Source: Datisca glomerata (taxonomy: Eukaryota; Streptophyta; Magnoliopsida; Cucurbitales; Datiscaceae). From it: a stretch of 64,000 nucleotides of DNA. The position numbers were made by a program, and so were the translations under genes. This document shows, in pieces, positions 21,861-33,526 of this stretch (position 1 is the stretch's first letter; every line of letters begins with the position of its first letter). The stretch covers positions 421,204 through 485,203 of the forward strand of contig QANY01000148.1 in assembly GCA_003255025.1 (NCBI GenBank). Direction: 5' to 3'. The notes under the pieces were generated by a model. It was not told where the DNA came from, made no database searches, and saw nothing but the letters and a program-made list of their open reading frames with translations.

Positions 21861-22945
21861 ATTTTAACTTCATCTCTGGATTAGTTATTTGGTCAGCTGT
21901 GGCTAGAAGAGATTTTTGGGTGTCAGTTAAGACATTAAGATTTGGTCCATTCAGAGATTTTAACGTTGATAGTTAGTTTTAGTTATCGTGTTGCATGTCT
22001 TAGAATTGCAACAAAGCTGGTCTGGCTGATCGGAGGTAGTAGAAGAGTCAGACTCAAATGCATAAATTTGTGCAATGCATTCATCTATACTATCTTCATT
22101 AGAACTGGCTTCAGAGAGATAGTTTAAGATCTTTTATTGGGTTTCTTCATCAAGAGAGAATTCATGGAGTCTCTTCTTAAATTTAGCTCGGCATTTATTA
22201 GCAAAGTGACATGGTAATCTACACTTATAACAAGTGGCTTTGCTTTTGGTGTGAGATTTCTTCTAATGTGGTAAATGTGGCAGGTCTCTATGTCTAGACT
22301 CTTTATGTCAAGATTTCTTTTTAGAAAATTATTTTTTATATGATTTAAGGCTTAGAGGTTGAAGTCCTATAAGGTTTGGAAAGAAAAGAATACTGAATTT
22401 TAGTATCGTAGGCAAATTGATTATAGAATTCACATAATTCTTTTTACTGTCAAGGTTTTGACTTTTCATCATATGTTGTAATTTCATATCATTGCAAAGT
22501 CCTAGTCCTTCTTTGATGACTAGGGAAATGAGATGTCCATAGGTATACTGATCGTAAGGAATATCCATTTGATCATGTTTATCACAAAGTTTTCTTCAAA
22601 CTCTTTCAACAAATAGACTTGGGAGCCCATTAATGAATTTTTCCTTCCAATGTTCACTGTTGGCATCTCCTCTCTACATGAATTTCATGAGAAAGACATC
22701 TTTATACCATCTGAAGTGGGTTAGAGATGGGCATCTCTGATTTTGAAGAAGTTCTCGATGTTTGCCCGTATTCACAATTCCTAGGCCAAGAAAGTGATGA
22801 ATGATGGATTGGGCTAGAGTGTAACAGACGTCTTCAGTTCTGGTCTGGGTTCCAGTGAGAGGGTCAATGTTAATCTTAAAAGAATTTAAGATTTCTTGTC
22901 GTTGACCTTCATTGAGACAATTGTCCCACCAACCCTTAAGTGTTC
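21861..22945 (-). pseudogene. Inverted pararetrovirus capsid with zinc knuckle
   Basis: Reading from 22945 down: capsid centre (CLNEGQRQEILNSF near 22870-22920), the PYDQYTYGHLI region (22568-22500), a basic Lys-rich stretch, and a CCHC knuckle near 22195-22236. The acidic tail follows. Frame is lost at several points, including a segment near 22340-22390 differing from the other copies. Confidence 0.75.
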
Positions 22946-23097
22946 TTCAAACTCTTTCAACAAATAGACTTGGGAGTCCATCAATGAATTTTTCCTTCCA
23001 ATGTTCACTGTTGGCATCTCCTCTCTGCATGAATTTCATGAGAAAGACATCCTTATACCATCTGAAGTGGGTTAGAGATGGGCATCTCAGATTTTAT
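22943..23097 (-). repeat. Local capsid duplication
   Basis: About 155 bp here repeat 22592-22746 nearly exactly (351 bp offset). They encode the same capsid stretch (KEKFIDGLPSLFVERV-like). The second copy is joined at both ends to capsid sequence that would not normally flank it. This is a duplication made after or during integration. Confidence 0.75.
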
Positions 23098-24080
23098 TGA
23101 AAGTGTCATAGAAATTTTTCTGGATATCTAAAATTTGAGATAAAGAATATTCTTCGTATTCTTCTGGATTGGGTGAATCATCTTGATTCATCATGTTAAG
23201 TTAACCTGAGGAAGTTTCAGGTGAGGAGATCTTAAGATTTTTAATCTTTCCCATGATGGTTTCCATAAAATCATCCTCTTTTTTACTGGATTTTAATTTA
23301 AAATTATAAACATCTAGAGGAGGCTTGAGAGTAATAGGTTCTATATTCAGCTTAGGTTTATCAACAAAATGTGGTTTAGTAACCTGTGTTTCCTGTATTC
23401 GAGTAACTTGATCCTATATCCTAGTTAATTGTGTGCCTACAGTTTGAAGGAAGAGATTCGTATAATTATTCTGTTTTGTTAAGGGGAGAATATCTTTTAC
23501 CTTAACAGGATTCTGATGGTTAACCTTTTTTGGGACCTCAGTATAAGGGTTGATGACTAAAGGTTTTTTATTCCCATTTCTTGGAGCAAGCTCTAAGGAT
23601 AAAGGTGCTGGATGAGTGGATTAGTAGGTTCTACCATTAGTAGTAATCCACATTTTTTGTATGTTAGACAGAACTTGTAACTGTTGATCATCATGTATTT
23701 GACTCTTAAAGTATGCCGGTAATACCATTCAGGAAAAGACGGAAGGCACTGATCTCGTTCTAACTGGAAATAATACATGTTTTTTAGATCTAAAAGTTGT
23801 TGAGGATTATAGTTGGAAAAATATCAATCCCTAAAATCATGATTCTTCGGCTGCATAAAATCCTGGTGAAGACTTTGTCTTAAGAAACTATTTGGTATAA
23901 AATCCATTGAATATGAAATTTCATGTCACTTGCGGTTGGGTTATTTGGCCTTCTGTTAGGATGGGTTTGATAAACACCATGAGGGATCTAGTTGTCAGAT
24001 TATGAATTCCTCTTATATGGTCTTCTTGGAGAAAGAAAGTTTCATATTTTTCTGATCCTATGGTTCAGCAATAGATGATC
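23098..24080 (-). pseudogene. Inverted pararetrovirus capsid N-terminus and MP-CP spacer
   Basis: The - strand shows the capsid N-terminal region with EEYEEYSLSQILDIQ near 23130 and LKISSPETSSG near 23210-23240, then the spacer (LELAPRNGN near 23580, and a frame 23778-23593). It is continuous with the movement protein upstream. Stops are scattered. Confidence 0.7.
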
Positions 24081-24782
24081 TTTAGACTAGGGTATCATGC
24101 GGGGAATAATAACTTGGCTATTGAACAAATTAGTATCAATAAGGACGGTATGTCCTTGCTCACTTTGTTTCCGGGTGTAAGAATTTAAGGTTGTAAGAAC
24201 TTTAAGATGTATCTTGAAAAGGATAGAAAAAGGAGCAGATCCTGGAAGATAATCATTGCCATGGGATTGAACTATTAGTTCAAAAACTTTGGCTAAATTG
24301 TTGTCAGAAAGAGCAATGCTTAGATTCAGATAAATATTAAAATAGACTGGTCCATTAGATATACTAGTCTCTACAGCTCCTATAAGGGAGGCTTCCCAGT
24401 TTAAGGACCTACCATCTCTAAGAGTGCATTGTACTCTGGTGTTCTGACCTAACAACGTCAATGGTTTTATTGTAATTTGAACAAGTCCAATATGTATTTA
24501 TTTATATTTTTGCATGAATGGATATAAGTCATGAATATGCAAGAGATATATGACATCATCATTATGTTGTGAAGGAATAACATATTCAAAAGTTTTAGTG
24601 ATTTTTTGGTTGGTAAAGTCAAATGTTCCAATTTTATAAATTGTTTTGGGTTTTACTTTGGGTATAGTCCATTTATCCAAAACTTCTTTTACATCTTGAT
24701 ATGCAATTAATTTGGTTACCTCAGAGGTGGATGCTACAGTATTAGCTACAGATGTGATAGATGGTGAGCTGAGTTCAAACAT
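24081..24782 (-). pseudogene. Inverted pararetrovirus movement protein
   Basis: Two open - strand pieces, 24782-24498 (SPSITSVANTVASTSEVTK, KWTIPKVKPK) and 24461-24087 (GPVYFNIYLNLSIALSDNN), are parts of the same 30K-type movement protein in almost the same frame. This is the best preserved movement protein in the window. It is preceded on its strand by the primer site at 24851-24864. Confidence 0.8.
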
Positions 24783-24850
24783 GAGTGTGTAGTGACCATG
24801 TATGCATAATTTAAAGAGAATCTAAACAGTACTATGACCAAAACTATTCA

Positions 24851-24864
24851 TGGCTCTGATACTA
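24851..24864 (-). other. Pararetrovirus primer-binding site (inverted copy)
   Basis: On the - strand the sequence TAGTATCAGAGCCA matches the tRNA-Met primer site with one mismatch. It lies about 70 bp before the movement-protein frame, as in the + strand copy at 9206-9219. Confidence 0.75.
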
Positions 24865-25718
24865 ACTTACGACTAACCAACACACACCCATCAAGTGAGG
24901 GGGCTAACCACTGTAGATCCAGCCAATCCAGATAAAAAAGAACTCATAATTAGCACGTCTGTCAACATTTTAAATGGTTCAACGGTCCTAACGCAATTCC
25001 TGCACAACAGACCTTACCAATATGCGTCTCGGTTGACATCCCACTACTTATTCATTGTTTGTTTTTTGGATTTACTGTAGTCTACAATGCTTGCTTCCTC
25101 AACCTTAATAGTTATACATTGAGTGCGCTCGAGTTAGCATAAGGATCATGAATACTAGAGATTACAGTAAAGGGTATATTAGGTTTAAATTAGTACATAC
25201 ATGGTCTCATGAACAGTTATTGTTTAAATGAAAGAAAACTTACTTGGAGAACTATAGAGCTCCTGAGAGTTGCAACATTATATTTCTTTAAGAGTTGTGT
25301 ATTAATGTGATAGCGTGGTATGTGCAAGAAGAGAGGAGAGAGAGAGAGTTCGGAGAAAGGAAAACATTTTATTGCTCAACATATGAGCGCCTAGTACAGA
25401 CTAAGTTTCAAAAAATACTTATTCCTCAACAAGTGTGAGGCTCGTTTTTATAGATAACTAAAAGTAACTATGGTACATAAAACTTAACTAGAGTACAGAA
25501 AAGTGACTATAGTACAAACCAAGATAAAGTGGCGTGGCTAGACTGAAGTCGTCAATCCTTACCTTTTGTAAGTGAGAATCCACTGCTGAAAAAGTGGATT
25601 TGTCTTTTGTATGGAAACGGGAGACAACTGCATTATTGCTATGCATGATTTCTATTGGTTCTATTGCTACTTTATGAAAGTAGTTTGGCTATGTCGATTC
25701 ATGGATTGAGCTGACAGA
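24865..25718 (-). promoter_or_regulatory. Inverted pararetrovirus leader and promoter
   Basis: On the - strand this holds the stem-loop (25578-25599), the TGACG core (near 25550), TATAAAAA (25452-25445), the CT-rich tract (about 25330-25355), and the extra leader segment (25110-25320). It then runs on to the primer site. It is the most complete leader in the window because both the extra segment and the primer site are kept. Confidence 0.7.
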
Positions 25719-26555
25719 TCAGACTTTGGCTTTGCCTTTCTTATCCTTGTCAATTTATTTTGAAATGATTGTAGTTAACGAATCCCAGAAGTCTGTAATG
25801 GTTGGATCTGGCAGATCTTCTAGCAGATCATTGTCCGTATCTTGACTTTCACCATCCAAGATGCTGAAAGTATTATAATGAGTGAGGTCAGTAGTGAGGT
25901 CAGCATGGGTCTACTGACTCTGTTGTAGAGTGGATGTGCCCATGGAAGTGTCATCAAGTCCAAAGACATGAAGAATTGATCTTTTAAAAAATCCATGGTT
26001 TTAACTGCCAATTCTTTTCACTGATATTAGGAAATTTTTGTTTCATTAGATTCTGCGCATTCAGAAAAGGATTTCCAGTGGGTGCTGGTAAGGCCTTAGG
26101 TACAACGTCGAAGCAGGATTCCGAATGTGCTTTGATTCTTTTTATCAGTTCGGTTCAGTGGGGATTCATGCATTTTTCCCACCATTTGGTAAAGAAAATT
26201 GTTTTAAGTATTGGGATCCCATTTTGGTATTCACATTTTAAGTCTCATTTTCATATCCACGGGATATTAAACCGGATAATAAAATGTATTAACGATTTTG
26301 AGAGGGTAATGTTTTTGTTAAGAACGAAATATGTAGAATGTCATTCGTGCAATTTTGTTTGGATTTGTTCAGGTAAAGTCCCAAAGGTAATGCCAAATTT
26401 ATCCCACCGTTGGAGGAAAAAATTAGAAGTCCAGTATTGAGAACATTAGGACAAATACGGATAAACCATGTATGGTTATAAATCAGATTTTGATAATAAA
26501 ATGTATTAGTAGGATTCTATATAATCTCAGTAACTCTATTTCACTGTTTTCTGGT
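25719..26555 (-). pseudogene. Inverted post-pol ORF, cut by LTR retrotransposon
   Basis: C-terminal half of the post-pol ORF on the - strand, ending KGKAKV at 25719-25740 with the usual TGA. It is interrupted at 26555 by the TG of the Ty3/gypsy left LTR. The homologous copy near 52675 reads straight through this point (ttttctggt followed by gaatatc). The missing half was not found beyond the retrotransposon. Confidence 0.75.
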
Positions 26556-28928
26556 TGTAGATATCGTATTTTGTCCGGTTCAATACTTTAAAAATACAAA
26601 TTCTTTTTTTTGGCCCATACTAGTATAAGACTATGTATGATTTGAAAAATAGCCCAATGCCTAAAAATAAGAAGATTTGTCGAAGGACTAAAAAATAAAA
26701 AAAGGACAGAAGGACTAAAAAAAAGTGAAACCCTAAGTTTGCCTATAAATAGAGGGGAGGTCTTCACTTGAAAAGAGGATTGGAGAGTGAGAAAATGTGG
26801 TGATTTTAGATAGAGAAGGAAAGTTCTTGAGTGATTAGGAGATGATATCTTTTAGAGAGAATGTAGGAGAGACTTTCAAAGAGAGAGAAATAGAGTCTAC
26901 ACTTCTATTCATCTTTCATCTTCTTTCATTATTTTTCTTAAGGTAGTTTAAATTTCTTGCATTTTAGCTTACAATGTATCTTGTTCATTATTGTTCATCA
27001 TTTCTTTTCTTCATCTCATGTAGTTGATATTTTTTTGTTTCTTTTTCCATACATCAGTTGTTTGTTAATTCTTTATCATTTCTCCTACTATTAATCTTTA
27101 GTTTTATTTGCATGCATTGATGACTTCTTTACAAGTTTGATAATGAGATGTATTTGTCATCAACTCAATCAATGAGGATGAGGATAAAGCTTTTGAGGGA
27201 TGTAGAATTAAATCAATGTGAATCAACCATTCAATGAGTTGAAAGTGTACATTTGATGAAAAGATCTCCTATGATAATTTCTTACACATAAAAATGCATA
27301 AAATAGAGAGTAAAAGCTCTCTACAAGATTATGCAAATATTTAAGATGTAATTTTTTTTTTATGTTCTTACAAGTCTTTTCTTCTTTTCTTTTTAATTTT
27401 TTGTTCATTATTTTTGTGACACTTTTTTTAACTAGTTACCATCCATGATCATTCTTAGCAATGAATGAATAAAGGAAAAATGGTAATTACTGAACTAAGT
27501 GCTCTAAAATAAAAAAATGGTATATTTATATCCCAAACAAAAATTATTTTATTTTGAAAGTTTTATTGATTTTTTTAGTGACACTTATTTAAACTAGTTA
27601 CCACCCATGATCATTCTTAGCAATGAAGGAGGAAAGAAAAAATGGTAATTAGTGAACTAAGTAGTCTAATATAAAAATGGTATATTTATATCCCAAATAA
27701 AATTAATTATTTTTTTAGTGACACTTGTTTAAATTAGTTATCATCCATAATCATTATTTTGCTTTGATTAGCATCGAGGGAAGATATGAAAAATGGTAAT
27801 TAATTGACAATGTAGTACAAAAATAACATGCTCACACCAATTATATATGAAATTAAGCATTTTTTTATAGATTAATTTATTTACACATAAAAAAATTTAT
27901 TATTAATTTATTTACTAAATAATTATATATACATATATAAGTTTAAAAAAATGAACATAAAAAAGACAGAGAGTAACATCACTCTCTGTCAACGGAGAGT
28001 GACATCACCCTCTGTCAACAGAGGGTGACATCACCTTATGTAAAAAAATTTTGTTTTGTTATTTTGTTTTGGTTTTTTGAGATTTTTTTTGTTTTTTATG
28101 TTTGCATTTTATTTCTTTTTTTAGTAGATATTATTGGCTTTTTAATTTTGTATATCTTTTTAATTATTTCACGTATTGTTTCATTATTTGCACTCTATAT
28201 ATTCTTTTTAAATTAATCATATATATTTATCATCTCTAACATTTCTTGTCATTATTCTTTCTCTTTCTTTATATTTGTGTTCTCTTCTTATTTATTTATG
28301 TATTATTGTCATATTGTCACGATTCTATGTGATTATTATTTCATTGTTTTATCATCAGAATTGGCATTCATAAATTAAAACCATAACAATTTGATTAAAA
28401 TTTTGTTAATTTCTTTATTTAGTCTTCACTAAAAAAGTTCCGATGACGAACTTTGGAATTTTTTAGATACCAAATTTCTCGAACTATCTGGGTGAGGAGT
28501 TATTTTTAGCATACCGAGAATAACTCCAATAATGCTTTGATTAAAGAAAAATATAAAAAAATAAAAAATAATTTTGCAATGGTCTTTGTACCACCAATCA
28601 AATGTCATTTATTTGCTCATTTTTATTATGCAAAATGTACCAAATGAGACATTCAAAATTGTATTTCTATAACTTTAATTTAAAAAATAATTTGGATAGC
28701 ATTTGATTAAATTTGGTAACCATTTTCATGATGGGTGTTGTGGGGTGCTAATACCTTCTCCACACGCAAATGACTCCCAAACCAACTTTAAATTTTCGCA
28801 GACGAAAATATTTGATTTTAAAATTGGGTGATCAATCATGCCCAAAATTGATTGGTGGCGACTCCGAATTTCTTTTTTTCTAAATTGATTTTTCAATCGC
28901 CGCTCCGCGTCGCATGCACGTTGCGATA
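26556..28928 (+). repeat. Left LTR of the Tat element
   Basis: Begins TGTAGATATC and ends ...TTGCGATA (ACA in the right LTR). It contains a TATA box (TATAAATA, 26744-26751), three direct units starting GTGACACT (27416, 27579, 27718), and three 26-bp units with a palindromic core from 27969 to 28035. It is 2373 bp, against 2138 bp for the right LTR; the difference is mostly repeat copy number. Confidence 0.9.
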
Positions 28929-28931
28929 GCT

Positions 28932-28949
28932 TGGCGACTCCATTGAGTA
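28932..28949 (+). other. Primer-binding site of the Tat element
   Basis: TGGCGACTCCATTGAGTA begins 3 bp after the LTR end. The TGGCGACTC start is the usual primer site of Tat/Ogre-type elements, which I recall as tRNA-Arg primed. The second copy, 42287-42304 after the right LTR, is changed at two of the first nine positions. Confidence 0.65.
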
Positions 28950-29590
28950 TAAACAATTGGTCTAACCATTTTTAGATCGATAGAGAGTCGAGCCAAAATT
29001 TCATCATATGCTATCCTTTTGTGTGGTTTTTTGTTTGTTTATTTGATTCATTGTTTTTTTCTCTAATTCATGCTTGTAGTTGTAAGTAAGTTCTTTTTCT
29101 TTACAAAGTATATTTCTTTACATAATTTCTAATTACACATATATACACTAGCCCTGTACCCGGGCTTTCCCTTCAGGATTAGCGAGAATGAGTAGTGGAA
29201 TGCCTTCGTATAACTGCGGTTACTGTGAGGCTCATGAAAGTTCTCACTCAGGTCGACCCTTTCGGGATATCGTTTGGGGGGCCGTGTTACTCTGTTCGGA
29301 TAATAGTGAAGATAACGTGAGAGCCTATTAAGAGATTTGAGAGCCCAACCACACATGCATTTTGTTCTTAGAGCTTATCTCATGACTAATGTTTGATAGG
29401 AATAGAGATTCTACTTAATTAGGATATCATGATTAATTTTGTTCATGTATATATGTCCTACGCTGTTTAAAAATTTCTTTTCTTTCCCATTGTTTCACTT
29501 CTAACTTCGTCTTTCTTTTTTGCATACATGCATCATGTTGCGTAATAGGGATTGTAAAGAAGTATTCAATTCATTCATATTTTAGAGACC
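28950..29590 (+). other. Tat element leader
   Basis: Untranslated leader between primer site and first ORF. The part 29145-29370 (CCTGTACCCGGGCTTTCCC ... ctctgttcggataatagtga) is richer in G+C than its surroundings. It is well conserved in the second copy at 42500-42715, which suggests a structured or functional RNA segment such as a packaging or translation signal (inference). Confidence 0.5.
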
Positions 29591-30355
29591 ATGACTTCTA
29601 CTCCGAGTGTGATAGAAAATCAAGTTATAATAGCCCAATGGTTATAGGAAACGCAGAAACCAAAAGAAGATTGTCTGAAAAATGAGGATGTCGTTCTTCT
29701 ACCATCAATCACTAAGATAGAGTTCTCACACACTGACTTGGAGAGGTTTAAGAAGATATGGGAGGATTTTTCATAGGAGCAGAAAAATTTATTTGTCGGC
29801 AAATTTGGTAACATCGTTTATCTTCTATATATTACAGTCAATGCTCCCATTCTTAAGGCTTTAATGCATTTTCTGTACAGATGTTTCACCTTTGGAACAA
29901 TTGATCTTACTCCTACAATTGAAGAATATCAAGCCCTACTAAACGTCCCTTTGCAAAACACGGATAAAGTTTATAATTACGACAAAAGGCTCACATTGAT
30001 GAGAGCTTTATCCAAGCTCTTGGGTACTGTCTATGCATCTGAGATTGAGAGAAGGTAGATCTCGCCCAAAATGTCTCAAGGTTATGTGAATGATAAAGTG
30101 ATAAAAATGTTCCTGCAAGTTGAACATGGTGTTAACCTTGTTATCTCAATTCTAGATGAGACTTTTCGTTCCTTAAATCACATACGAGCGCTTAGAAAGG
30201 GAAGTTCATCTGCTAATGGTGCTCCATCAATTATACATGAGACAGTTTCTCCCTGTCATGCACGCAATAAAGGATATTGATATCAGTTATGATTCTCAAT
30301 ATATTGAACAAAAATTGCAGCAGCTAATTGGAGCTTGGAAATAACGAGAAGGGTG
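29591..30355 (+). pseudogene. DUF7745-like ORF of the Tat element (deleted copy)
   Basis: Starts MTSTPSVIENQVIIAQW and contains RCFTFGTIDLTPTIEEYQ (about 29878), the signature of the N-terminal domain named DUF7745 in many plant gypsy polyproteins. Compared with the copy at 42944 it has two internal deletions. One is near 30057 (about 130 bp), and one near 30195-30220 removes the RCGDY-like segment. Stops occur at 29645, 29774 and 30056. Its function in the element is not known. Confidence 0.7.
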
Positions 30356-31188
30356 CGAAATGAGAAGAATCACATGAATTGCACAAAGGAGTATGAAACG
30401 TGGCTTGAGAGCAGAGGCAAAGTAACTATGGCCTTACCAGTTGTGAATCTACAGTAACACAAGTTACCGGAAGCTCATAAGGTGATTCGTGAAGGAGCGG
30501 GATGAGTTATATGAGGAGCGTAAAAAAAATTTAACTCTCTTGGAAGAAAACAGACGTCTAAGAGTCGAGACGAATTTGTTTGGCAAACAGAAGATTGAAG
30601 CTGAAAAACAACTCAGAGATTTGAGAAACAAATTTAAAGATCAAGAATATTTGAAGGGGAAAAACTTCAAGTTGGGAACTAACACCCACAAACTGAACAA
30701 CAAAATTAGAAAGATGGTAGAGGACAATGAGAATTTGCGAGTGGTAATCTATGAACAAGAGGATCAAATTATGAAGCTAGAAAGGAAAATAAGCTTGTAC
30801 AAGAGGTTTTAGAAGAGGTTAAGGGGCTGTCGATAAGAAGAATGCGTACATCATTGAGTTAGAAAAATAATATGACTCATTACGATGAATCGCTGATAAT
30901 TTACAAGTTGATTTAAAGAATCAAAAAGTCAGGAATACCGAGTTACCAAATGATAGTGAAGAACTATTGAAAGTCATTGCAAACCTTGAGCACCAACTTA
31001 GAGCGTATCAAAATGTGACAGAGAAATTGGCAAGAAATAATTAGGCTAATGTCGACGCACTGAGATATGATTACCAACTACTGCAATAAGAGCATGACTT
31101 GATTCGACAACGATCAGGGCTGGCTATGGAATGGATAAAAGATGTGGCTGTGAGAGCGAGCAATTTGATGTACAAGCATCATTTTTGA
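30345..31188 (+). pseudogene. Coiled-coil region of the Tat polyprotein
   Basis: A charged, heptad-rich stretch; the open part 30489-30812 is 107 residues with many Glu, Lys, Arg, Leu and Asn (ERDELYEERKKNLTLLEENR and similar). It then continues in shifted frames to about 31188. In related plant elements a coiled coil of this kind lies between the DUF7745-like domain and gag. Stops occur at 30810, 30867 and later. Confidence 0.6.
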
Positions 31189-31566
31189 AAAAAAGTGTTT
31201 TGCCCATCCATCCTAATGGGGAGAACTTGTCTAAATTTTTGGAAGAAATCAATAGAGATTTGGGTCATTTTGGTCATTTTGTATGAACTCATATTGCGGA
31301 GTAGTGTAGTTAACTTCTACATACTCAAATGTAGTGGATGACTCTACTAATTGAATGAAATTGAGTACTTTTAGACTTTCACTTTGCGCAATATCATTTC
31401 TCATGCGTAAATTTACTTTCATTATCATTATTGTTATTATTATTTATTCTTCTTCATTAGCAAAATCTACCATCTCATTCTTTTATTTTTATTTAATTAA
31501 GAAAACTTTTCAAAGATAGTCTGTCAACTCCGACATCCCTATCGAACGTGAGTTCAAGTTAGGGTC

Positions 31567-33526
31567 ATGGACGAGCAAGAAAGAGAGCAATCGCGAGAGG
31601 AAATGAAAGAAGAAATTAGGAAAATGAAAGAGCAAATGGCCAGAGTCCTGGAACTCCTCGCCGTGAGTAAGGGAAAAGCCTATCTTTAAAATCTTCAAGG
31701 GGCTCAATCATCACAAAATCAACTGCCAAACGATACTCCACCTTACCCTTCTAGGTTCACTCCAACCTATCAACGTCATCATACTGACCACTTTCAGCAT
31801 GTTTCACCACCAGTAAATATCCAGCACTATCCATTTCCAAATGTCCAGGAAATGATGCAGACAGAAAAAAATGGGTATAACCCATCCACAATGGCACTTG
31901 GCCACAACTAAGCTTTCACTCTACAAGGCAAACTCGCTAATGAGCCAATCATCATACCAGATGTTTATGACCCAAAAGGGCAGAGGCCTTTTACTAAACC
32001 AAGTGAAGACCTGTTGTCGAAAGATAAGCTGGACTTTTTAAATGAAAGATTGTGTATCATTGAAGGGTCAGATGTATATGGTACCACTGATGCCACCCAA
32101 TTATGTTTGGTCTCAGATGTTACCATCCCACACAAATTCAAACTACTTGAGTTTGAAAAATATGATGGTAGTACATGTCCGAGAAGTCACCTTATTATTT
32201 ACTGCAACAAGATGGCTATTTGTGCAAATGATGATAAGCTGCTGATTCATTTTTTTCAAGATAGCTTGACACGGCTGCATCTCACTGGTATATCCATTTG
32301 GATAACTAACATATTTAGAGGTGGAAAGATTTAGCTGATGCTTTCTTAAGACAATACGAGTACAACATAGACATGGCTCCTGATAGTCTGGATCTACAAA
32401 GGATGGAGAAACAACCTACTGAAGGCTTTAAAGAATACGCATAAAGGTGGAGGGAATTAGCTGCTCAGGTACACCCCCCTTCCCTTGTCAGAAAAGGAGA
32501 TGGTTGTAGTGTTTATTAACACCTTGAAATCTCCATTCTACGACAGCATGATTGGAAACGATTCAAATAACTTCTCTGACATTATAGTGATTGGTGAAAG
32601 GATTGAATATAGGGTAAAGAATGGAAGAATTTTGGAAGCTGTATCTGATACATCATTCATAAAAAAGGGTCGTCGTTGAAGCGAAATGAAGGGATGTACA
32701 GATGATCAATTTTGGGTACCCATCACAAGCTACAAACCCGAGGCCGAGATTTCCAAAGTATAGTGAAGGGCCAAAATCTGTGACATCATATGTGACAAAT
32801 ACCTCACAAATTTCATACAATTATCACTCTCAACAATCAACATTTCAAAACAACTCGAGACCCAGTTTTAGACCACCGACTCACCAGCAAAATGTTGGCC
32901 AAGCTTATCAGCCTCTAAGGGGAAATAGAAATAATCAGCGTTTTGTCCAATATGATCCAATCCTCATGTCATATACAGAACTTTTACCTCAATTGAGACG
33001 GAATAATCAACTAGTGTCAATTCCTTATGAACCTCTACAGCCACCATACCCAAGGTGGTATGATCCGACGGCTCACTGTGATCATCATGCTGGGGCAGTG
33101 GGACATTGGACTGAGAATTACGCGGCATTAAAAAGTAGAGTACAGGCATTGATCAAGGCTGGATGGCTGAATTTCAAAAAGGCTAATGAGAACCTAGATA
33201 TTAATTCCAACCCTCTACCAAATCATGGGAATCCTACTATAAATGCAATTGAGGAATATTTTTCATATGGAAAGAAGGACGTGGAAGATGTGAGCACGTC
33301 AATGAAAATACTTTTCTTTCTTCTTTCTAACGCAGGGTACATCTACCTAACACGCTCAGAGAATGAAGGCATTTCTAGGAAGCATATGCATGACTTTGAT
33401 TGTTTGTTTCATAAGAATGTGTTGAGGCATACAATTGAGGAATTTGCTCATTTTAAAATGAAAGTGCAAAAGTTGTTGGATGCAAAGATACTTACAATAA
33501 GTCATAAAGGAGAAAGGGAATACTAG
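31567..33526 (+). pseudogene. Tat gag
   Basis: Starts with a Glu/Lys-rich helix (EEMKEEIRKMKEQMARVLEL), then a Pro-rich spacer. The capsid-like gag domain covers about 32014-32680 (FKLLEFEKYDGSTCPRSHL, then DLQRMEKQPTEGFKEYA in a shifted frame). A second half is open from 32702 to 33526 (274 residues). A zinc-knuckle-like motif near 33076-33120 (HCDHHAGAVGHWTENY) has lost its last Cys to Tyr. A stop at 31687 and frameshifts near 32330 and 32680 break it. Confidence 0.8.

Noticed and set aside
28025..28216. Hydrophobic 63-codon frame in the left LTR
   Set aside because: It is T-rich LTR sequence giving Phe/Ile/Leu codons; the right LTR copy does not preserve it.
29129..29356. A - strand frame in the Tat leader
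   Set aside because: It is antisense to untranslated leader. The second copy at 42500 does not keep it open.
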